The position numbers were made by a program, and so were the translations under genes. Positions 1 to 4,435 of a stretch of 6,024 nucleotides of DNA are shown in pieces. The notes beneath the pieces were generated by a model that had not been told where the DNA came from, searched no databases, and worked only from the letters and a program-made list of their open reading frames with translations. The stretch is from Geobacteraceae bacterium (lineage in GTDB: Bacteria; Desulfobacterota; Desulfuromonadia; Geobacterales; Geobacteraceae), in the NCBI GenBank assembly GCA_012797715.1, contig JAAZOO010000387.1, positions 1 to 6,024 on the forward strand, written 5' to 3'. Each line of letters opens with the position of its first letter. The first letter of the stretch is position 1.

Positions 1-194
1 CCCGCACGATTCTCGCCATGGCGAAGAACCTGAAGCTGGATGTGATCGCCGAAGGAGTGGAAACAGCGGAACAGATGTCCTTTCTCAGGGAAAACGGCTG
101 CCGCGGGATCCAGGGACACCTCGTCAGCCGGCCCCTCCCCTACAACGAGCTGATGGATTTTCTCGAGGAAACCCGTCAGAAAGCAGCACCCTGA
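1..194 (+). CDS. EAL-domain protein, C-terminal end (partial)
   Basis: This is the last 63 residues of a gene that begins left of the window; the frame starts at base 3 and ends at TGA 192-194. The translation contains LDVIAEGVETAEQ, then LRENGCRGIQGHLVSRPLP. These match the end of the EAL domain: the AEGVET loop carries the conserved glutamate, and the Q-G-x-x-x-S-R-P-L-P stretch closes the barrel. EAL domains hydrolyse cyclic-di-GMP to pGpG. The catalytic EAL motif and metal ligands lie outside the window, so activity cannot be judged. Only about 14 residues follow the domain, so the EAL domain is at the C-terminus, as in many GGDEF-EAL or PAS-GGDEF-EAL proteins. A terminator follows, so this gene ends its own transcription unit. 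Confidence 0.93.
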   Translation, partial: RTILAMAKNLKLDVIAEGVETAEQMSFLRENGCRGIQGHLVSRPLPYNELMDFLEETRQKAAP

Positions 195-230
195 CCGCAT
201 TCCGGAATGTGACGGAACAAACGACACAAG

Positions 231-251
231 AGCCCGCTCAGCGGGCTTTTT
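231..251 (+). terminator. Rho-independent terminator after the EAL gene
   Basis: A perfect 7-bp GC-rich stem, AGCCCGC (231-237) and GCGGGCT (241-247), closes a TCA loop and runs directly into a T tract (247-251). G-T and A-T pairs with the preceding AAG could extend the stem. It lies 36 bases after the EAL stop. It also argues against starting the next gene at GTG 209, because the hairpin would then sit inside the coding region. Confidence 0.88.
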
Positions 252-295
252 CATATCCAGAATTTGCTTGCCCGTTCCCGAAAAAGGGTGTATCC

Positions 296-1501
296 ATGTT
301 TGTTTTGATTTTACACAAGGAGCACAAGCACGTGGGAATCCTTTCCAATTCCGTCAGTATCAGCCAGTTCAGGGTAGCGGGTGATATCCCTGTCGTGGAT
401 CTTTTCCAATGGGTTTCGCAGCGGTTATCAAAGAACGCCTTCATCCCCATCGATCAGGGGATCGAGGAGCTGTCCGTGGGATGGGTCACGCCGGACGATC
501 ATCGCTCCGGTGATTTCAGCCTGCCGTCCGCATTCTGGCGCGATCACTACCTGTTCTTCACCCTGCGCCAGGACAAACGCGCGATTCCCGGCGCCCTGCT
601 GCGCGCCTACCAGAGAGTTGCGGAAGAAGAGTACCTGGCCGCCAATCCAGGATTCCGCCGGGTCCCGAAACAGAAAAAGGAAGAGCTGCGGGAATCGGTG
701 CGCACCGCCATTCTTGCACGCACCCTGCCGGTTCCGTCCACCTGCGACGCCGTATGGGACACGCGGAGTAAAATTCTCACCATCGCCTCCATCAGCACCA
801 AAACCCTCGATCTCTTCGAGACCCTGTTCAAAAAGACCTTCGAGGGACTGCGCCTCCTTGCCGTCCACCCCTTTGCACGGGCCGTGCAGGTTGTGCCGGA
901 TCACCTCGCCGAAGCCCTCCACTCCTCGAACCGGGCCGGTTCCGAGGCTGCCTTGGACCTCATCAAGAGCAACCTGTGGCTGGGCCGGGATTTCCTTCTG
1001 TGGGTCACCCACCGCACCCTGCACGAATCGGCGGAGTACCGCATTTCGCGCCCCGGACCCGCGACGGAGGGGGAATCCTTCACTGCCTACATAAACGACC
1101 GTCTGGTCCTGTGCGGCGGTGGCGACGAAGGAACCCAGAAAATCACGGTATCCGGCCCCCAGGATCGCTTTGGCGAGGTGCGCATGGCGCTCCGCACCGG
1201 CAAGGGGATCACCGAAGGGACCCTGCACCTGGAAAAGGACGAGAACCAATGGAAACTGACCCTGAAAGGGGAGATGTTCCACTTCGCCTCCTTCAAATCG
1301 CCCAAGGTGCAGATCGAAAAGGATGATACCGTTGATGCACAGAGCGAGCGGGAAGCGGTCTTCTTCGAGCGCATGCACCTGCTGGAGACCGGACTGCAAC
1401 TGTTCGACAGCCTTTTTGCCGCGTTCCTGGAGGTCCGTCTCGGAAACGAATGGGAAGCCGAGATGACCAGGATTGACGCCTGGCTGTCGGAAGAGGCATA
1501 A
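296..1501 (+). CDS. rdgC: RdgC-family recombination-associated protein, long form
   Basis: 401 residues. It resembles E. coli RdgC, a ring-forming DNA-binding protein that limits RecA access to DNA. Shared landmarks recalled from the family are a GWVTP motif (residues 62-66), a basic-acidic helix around PKQKKEELRES (124-134), then TAILARTLPVPS and a VWDTRSKILTIAS strand (153-165) leading into a long helix (169-184). The C-terminal helix (about 352-382) also fits. E. coli RdgC is about 303 residues; here the extra length lies mainly around residues 220-345, a strand-rich stretch. ATG 296 is chosen because it lies just beyond the terminator and has AAGGG (284-288) seven bases upstream; the in-frame GTG at 209 would place the terminator inside the gene. 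No promoter is clear. The identification is from remembered family patterns, not an alignment. Confidence 0.72.
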   Translation: MFVLILHKEHKHVGILSNSVSISQFRVAGDIPVVDLFQWVSQRLSKNAFIPIDQGIEELSVGWVTPDDHRSGDFSLPSAFWRDHYLFFTLRQDKRAIPGALLRAYQRVAEEEYLAANPGFRRVPKQKKEELRESVRTAILARTLPVPSTCDAVWDTRSKILTIASISTKTLDLFETLFKKTFEGLRLLAVHPFARAVQVVPDHLAEALHSSNRAGSEAALDLIKSNLWLGRDFLLWVTHRTLHESAEYRISRPGPATEGESFTAYINDRLVLCGGGDEGTQKITVSGPQDRFGEVRMALRTGKGITEGTLHLEKDENQWKLTLKGEMFHFASFKSPKVQIEKDDTVDAQSEREAVFFERMHLLETGLQLFDSLFAAFLEVRLGNEWEAEMTRIDAWLSEEA

Positions 1502-1540
1502 TTCACCCTGCCCGACGGATGAAGACGTACCGGTCGGCAG

Positions 1541-1546
1541 AAGGAG
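1541..1546 (+). promoter_or_regulatory. Ribosome-binding site that decides the V4R gene start
   Basis: AAGGAG lies 11 bases before ATG 1558. The other in-frame start, ATG 1519, has no Shine-Dalgarno sequence before it and lies in a possible hairpin. The spacing is a little long, so the choice of 1558 is probable, not certain. Confidence 0.6.
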
Positions 1547-1557
1547 CATGCAGAATC

Positions 1558-2091
1558 ATGTTCAAAGAAGATCGCAACCACACCACCTTCCAGTGGAAAG
1601 ACCTGGGTGACATCGAAGAGGGGCGGCCCAACCTCGGTGTGACGGTTCCGGTACTGGCGTATCGACTGATGCAATATACGCTTAGGGATGTACTGATCTC
1701 CGAGGTGGGCGCAGACAGGGCCAATGATATTTTCATCAAGTCCGGCAGGCTTGCCGGAGCTCAATTCTGCGAGAATATCCTGAACCGCGAGCTCGGTTTC
1801 AGCGAGTTTATCGCACAGCTGCAGAGAGTTCTCAAAGAGCAGGCTATCGGAATTCTCAGGGTTGAAGAGGCCGATCTGGAAAAGATGCGGTTCACTGTGA
1901 CGGTCGCCGAGGATCTCGACTGCTCGGGACTTCCCTTCACAGATGAGGTTGTGTGCCACTATGACGAAGGCTTCATCGCGGGTATTTTCGAGGCGTACAC
2001 CGGTAAACCCTTTTCGGTGCGCGAGACTGATTGCTGGGCAAGCGGTGCCAGGGTCTGTCGCTTCGATGCTCACGCCATCACCGTAAACTGA
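1558..2091 (+). CDS. Stand-alone V4R (4-vinyl reductase) domain sensor protein
   Basis: 177 residues. The C-terminal half is a V4R domain, the small-molecule-binding fold of BchJ and of the sensor part of phenol regulators such as DmpR and MopR. It shows VCHYDEGFIAGIFEAYTGK (132-150), then VRETDCWASGARVCRF (154-169). C133, E156, C159 and C167 have the same spacing I recall for the zinc ligands of MopR (C155, E178, C181, C189), so a structural zinc is likely. The N-terminal part (about 1-110) is a helical region usual before V4R domains. No DNA-binding, kinase or AAA+ domain is fused, so it probably acts through a partner, most simply the next gene, with which it overlaps by one base. The ligand is unknown. 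A cytoplasmic location is inferred, since there is no signal peptide or membrane segment. The ATG at 1519 would add 13 residues. Confidence 0.85.
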   Translation: MFKEDRNHTTFQWKDLGDIEEGRPNLGVTVPVLAYRLMQYTLRDVLISEVGADRANDIFIKSGRLAGAQFCENILNRELGFSEFIAQLQRVLKEQAIGILRVEEADLEKMRFTVTVAEDLDCSGLPFTDEVVCHYDEGFIAGIFEAYTGKPFSVRETDCWASGARVCRFDAHAITVN

Positions 2092-2696
2092 TGAATAAAA
2101 TAGTTCTCGAAAAGCTAACCTCGCTGCTGCAGGGGGGTATCCCCGCAAAGATTGACCTGGATGCAGGGAATGAAGGTGCTGATCGCCCGCTTGCTGAAAC
2201 GGTGAATCAGCTCATCGATTTCATGCAGGAGATACACGCATTCATCGTACCGTTATCGAAAGGTGAACTGCACGACATCAGGATCCAGCCCGGAAATTTC
2301 CTTGCGTCACCTTTCAAGGAATTGCATTCGCGCCTGCGGCATCTCACCTGGCAGGCAACCCGGGTAGCTCAAGGAGACTATGAGCAACGTGTCGACTTCA
2401 TGGGTGATTTCTCCGAAGCTTTCAACTCCATGATACGTTCTCTCAAGCAAAAAGAGAAAATGCTCCGGGACAAGATCGACGAGCTTGAGAAAGCGCTTGC
2501 TCACATTTCACGGCTGGAAGGGATTCTGCCCATCTGTTCACATTGCAAGAAAATCAGACTTGAGGACACAGACCCAAAAATACAGGAAAACTGGATACCC
2601 ATAGAAATTTATCTCTGCACCAGGACAGAGGCCCTCTTTTCGCATAGCATCTGTCCCGAGTGCGTCAAGAAACTCTATCCTTGGCTCAAGCGCTGA
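2091..2696 (+). CDS. HAMP-like signalling protein with a CxxC/HxxCxxC C-terminal tail
   Basis: 201 residues. Residues about 34-125 form a helical HAMP-like module with no membrane segment. The part RVAQGDYEQRVDFMGDFSEA (91-110) is a signature often seen ahead of GGDEF or histidine-kinase domains in related bacteria. A coiled coil (about 113-143, heptad-like, rich in K, E and L) follows. The end holds LPICSHCKKI (146-155), then W168, P170, E172, Y174, then HSICPECVKKLYP (185-197). C149, C152, C188, C191 and H185 look like a metal site. This tail is familiar from the ends of response-regulator and PAS proteins in delta-proteobacteria, with no assigned function that I know. No catalytic output domain is present. 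The ATG overlaps the upstream stop (TGATG, 2089-2093) and no good ribosome-binding site is seen, so translation is probably coupled to the V4R gene. Confidence 0.83.
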   Translation: MNKIVLEKLTSLLQGGIPAKIDLDAGNEGADRPLAETVNQLIDFMQEIHAFIVPLSKGELHDIRIQPGNFLASPFKELHSRLRHLTWQATRVAQGDYEQRVDFMGDFSEAFNSMIRSLKQKEKMLRDKIDELEKALAHISRLEGILPICSHCKKIRLEDTDPKIQENWIPIEIYLCTRTEALFSHSICPECVKKLYPWLKR

Positions 2697-2739
2697 CAAC
2701 AGCCGGCAGCCGGACGGCGGAACGCACCGTACCAAACCT

Positions 2740-2744
2740 GGAGG
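2740..2744 (+). promoter_or_regulatory. Ribosome-binding site of the yjgR-like gene
   Basis: GGAGG ends four bases before ATG 2749 and ten bases before a second in-frame ATG at 2755. Either could serve as the start; they differ by two residues. This is among the strongest Shine-Dalgarno sequences in the window. Confidence 0.7.
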
Positions 2745-2748
2745 GACC

Positions 2749-4215
2749 ATGACAATGCAGCCTGCCTCGATACGCATCGCCAGGGGAAAAGAAGAACTGC
2801 ATCTATCCCCCCGCATGGCCAACCGCCATGCGCTGATAGCCGGGGCCACCGGCACGGGAAAGACGGTTTCCCTGCGGGTGCTCGCCGAACAGTTCAGCTC
2901 CCTGGGGGTACCGGTGTTCCTGGCGGATATCAAGGGTGATCTGTCCGGCCTGGCCAAGCCGGGAGGCGGCAACCCCAAGATTGAGGAACGCGTCAAGAAA
3001 CTGGGCCTGACGGATTTCAGCTACCAGGGATTCCCGGTCGTCTTCTGGGATATCTTCGGCGACCGGGGACACCCCCTGCGTACCACGGTTTCCGAGATGG
3101 GCCCCCTGCTCCTGTCGCGCATCCTCTCCCTGAATGAAACCCAGAGCGGCGTCCTGAATCTGGTGTTCAAGGTTGCCGACGACACCGGCCTGCTGCTGCT
3201 GGATCTGAAGGACCTGCGGGAGATGACCCGCTTCGTCGGGGACAATGCGGCAGACTTCAAGACCCGGTACGGCAACATCTCCACCGCCAGCATCGGCGCC
3301 ATCCAGCGCAATCTGCTGATCCTGGAGGAGCAGGGTGGCGACCGGCTGTTCGGCGAACCGGCGCTGGATATCCAGGATCTGCTGCAGACCGACGCAACCG
3401 GAAAAGGGATGATCAACATCCTCTGCGCCGAGCAATTGATGCAGTCGCCCAAGGTGTACGCCACCTTCCTGCTGTGGCTGCTGGCGGAACTGTTCGAACA
3501 GCTCCCCGAGGTCGGCGATCCGGACAAGCCGAAGATGGTCTTCTTTTTCGACGAGGCCCACCTCCTGTTCGAGGATGTCTCCCCGGCGCTGCAAGACAAG
3601 ATCGAACAGGTGGTTCGCCTGATCCGCTCCAAGGGGGTCGGCGTCTGGTTCGTCACCCAGAACCCCCTCGATATCCCGGACAAAATCCTCGGTCAACTGG
3701 GAAACCGCATCCAGCACGCCCTGCGTGCCTTCACCCCCCGCGAGCAGAAGGCGGTGCGGGCAGCTGCCGAGACCTTCCGCGCCAACCCGGAATTGGACAC
3801 CGAGGCTGCAATCCTGGAACTGGGGATCGGAGAAGCGCTGGTGTCTCTGCTGGACGAGAGGGGAACCCCTGCCATGGTGGAGCGGGCGTACATCATGCCG
3901 CCCCGCAGCAGCCTTCCTCCCCTCACGCCCGAGGAGATACGCGGCACCGTCCAGGGTTCTGTTCTGTACGGCGCCTACGAAAAGGCCGTCGACCGCGAAT
4001 CTGCCTACGAAAAACTCCGCCGCAAGGCGGACCAGAGCTTGGAAAGCCGGGACCCGGAACCGGAAGCAAGGAAGAACGGTGCGGAGACTTCCGAAGCCGG
4101 AAAACTTGTGGGCGCGCTGGCCAAGAGCGCGGCCCACGCCATCGGCAGCCAGCTGGGACGGCAGATCATCCGCGGCTTGCTCGGCTCGCTGTTCGGCAGC
4201 GGGAGACGCAGGTAG
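2749..4215 (+). CDS. yjgR: HerA/FtsK-like P-loop ATPase of the YjgR (DUF853) family
   Basis: 488 residues, close to the roughly 500 of E. coli YjgR, which it matches along its whole length as I remember it. Walker A is GATGTGKT (32-39). FLADIKGDLSGLA (57-69) follows, and Walker B is MVFFFDEAHLLF (263-274, with D268 and E269). The sensor/arginine region is VWFVTQNPLDIPDKILGQLG (299-318) followed by NRIQHALRAFTP (319-330). DRESAYEKL (415-423) is typical of the family. The C-terminus is a linker rich in charged residues (about 425-450) and a small-residue, Gly-rich tail (455-488) ending in GRRR. Related HerA and FtsK proteins are hexameric motors that translocate DNA, but the role of YjgR itself is not established. 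The gene starts 52 bases after the preceding stop, with no terminator between, so it may be read through from the V4R pair. No terminator is visible at its end before the repeat array. Confidence 0.95.
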   Translation: MTMQPASIRIARGKEELHLSPRMANRHALIAGATGTGKTVSLRVLAEQFSSLGVPVFLADIKGDLSGLAKPGGGNPKIEERVKKLGLTDFSYQGFPVVFWDIFGDRGHPLRTTVSEMGPLLLSRILSLNETQSGVLNLVFKVADDTGLLLLDLKDLREMTRFVGDNAADFKTRYGNISTASIGAIQRNLLILEEQGGDRLFGEPALDIQDLLQTDATGKGMINILCAEQLMQSPKVYATFLLWLLAELFEQLPEVGDPDKPKMVFFFDEAHLLFEDVSPALQDKIEQVVRLIRSKGVGVWFVTQNPLDIPDKILGQLGNRIQHALRAFTPREQKAVRAAAETFRANPELDTEAAILELGIGEALVSLLDERGTPAMVERAYIMPPRSSLPPLTPEEIRGTVQGSVLYGAYEKAVDRESAYEKLRRKADQSLESRDPEPEARKNGAETSEAGKLVGALAKSAAHAIGSQLGRQIIRGLLGSLFGSGRRR

Positions 4216-4220
4216 GTTTT

Positions 4221-4409
4221 CGTCGTGCGTCGTTCGTCGGTCGTCGTTCGTCGGTCGTCGTTCGTCGTTCGTCGTTCGACGTTCGACGCTCGTCGTTCGA
4301 CGTTCAACGCTCGACGTTCGACGTTCGACGTTCGTCGTTCGTCGTTCGACGCTCGTCGTTCGACGCTCGTCGTTCGACGCTCGACGCTCGACGCTCGACG
4401 CTCGATGCT
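4221..4409. repeat. Heptanucleotide tandem array, 27 units, in the yjgR-uup gap
   Basis: Twenty-seven uninterrupted 7-base units with no insertion or deletion; a 28th, CGACCGC at 4410-4416, is degenerate. Hand counts are CGTCGTT 10, CGACGCT 7, CGACGTT 5, CGTCGGT 2, and one each of CGTCGTG, CAACGCT and CGATGCT. CGTCG-type units fill the first 56 bases and CGACG-type units dominate the end. The array takes 189 of the 220 intergenic bases. It contains no stop codon in any + strand frame, which produces long spurious R/S-rich frames there and ERRT-type frames on the other strand; I do not consider these genes. The core CGTCG is the reverse complement of CGACG, so imperfect hairpins are possible. 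Short tandem heptamers occur in other bacteria, such as the STRR elements of cyanobacteria; no function is known here. Confidence 0.95.
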
Positions 4410-4424
4410 CGACCGCTTTTATCG

Positions 4425-4430
4425 AAAGGA
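4425..4430 (+). promoter_or_regulatory. Ribosome-binding site that decides the TTG start of uup
   Basis: AAAGGA lies five bases before TTG 4436. No ATG or GTG in the uup frame lies between the repeat array and the first conserved residues, so this site and the TTG define the start. It begins 15 bases after the last clean heptamer. Confidence 0.8.
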
Positions 4431-4435
4431 CCCCT

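Noticed and set aside
209..295. Upstream GTG extension of the rdgC-like gene
   Set aside because: The extension would contain the Rho-independent terminator at 231-251, and ATG 296 has its own ribosome-binding sequence.
428..1549. Minus-strand open frame (373 residues) opposite rdgC
   Set aside because: It is antisense to the RdgC-like frame, has no recognisable family pattern, and is explained by codon bias of the + strand gene.
1087..2148. Minus-strand open frame (353 residues) opposite the rdgC end and V4R gene
   Set aside because: It crosses two + strand genes and their gap and has no family features.
2697..2748. Terminator between the HAMP-tail gene and yjgR
   Set aside because: Short CCGG repeats are present, but there is no stable stem followed by a T tract.
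4216..4220. Terminator after yjgR
   Set aside because: A four-T run is present but no stem precedes it.
4221..4409. CRISPR array
   Set aside because: The units are 7 bases with no spacers, and no cas gene is present.
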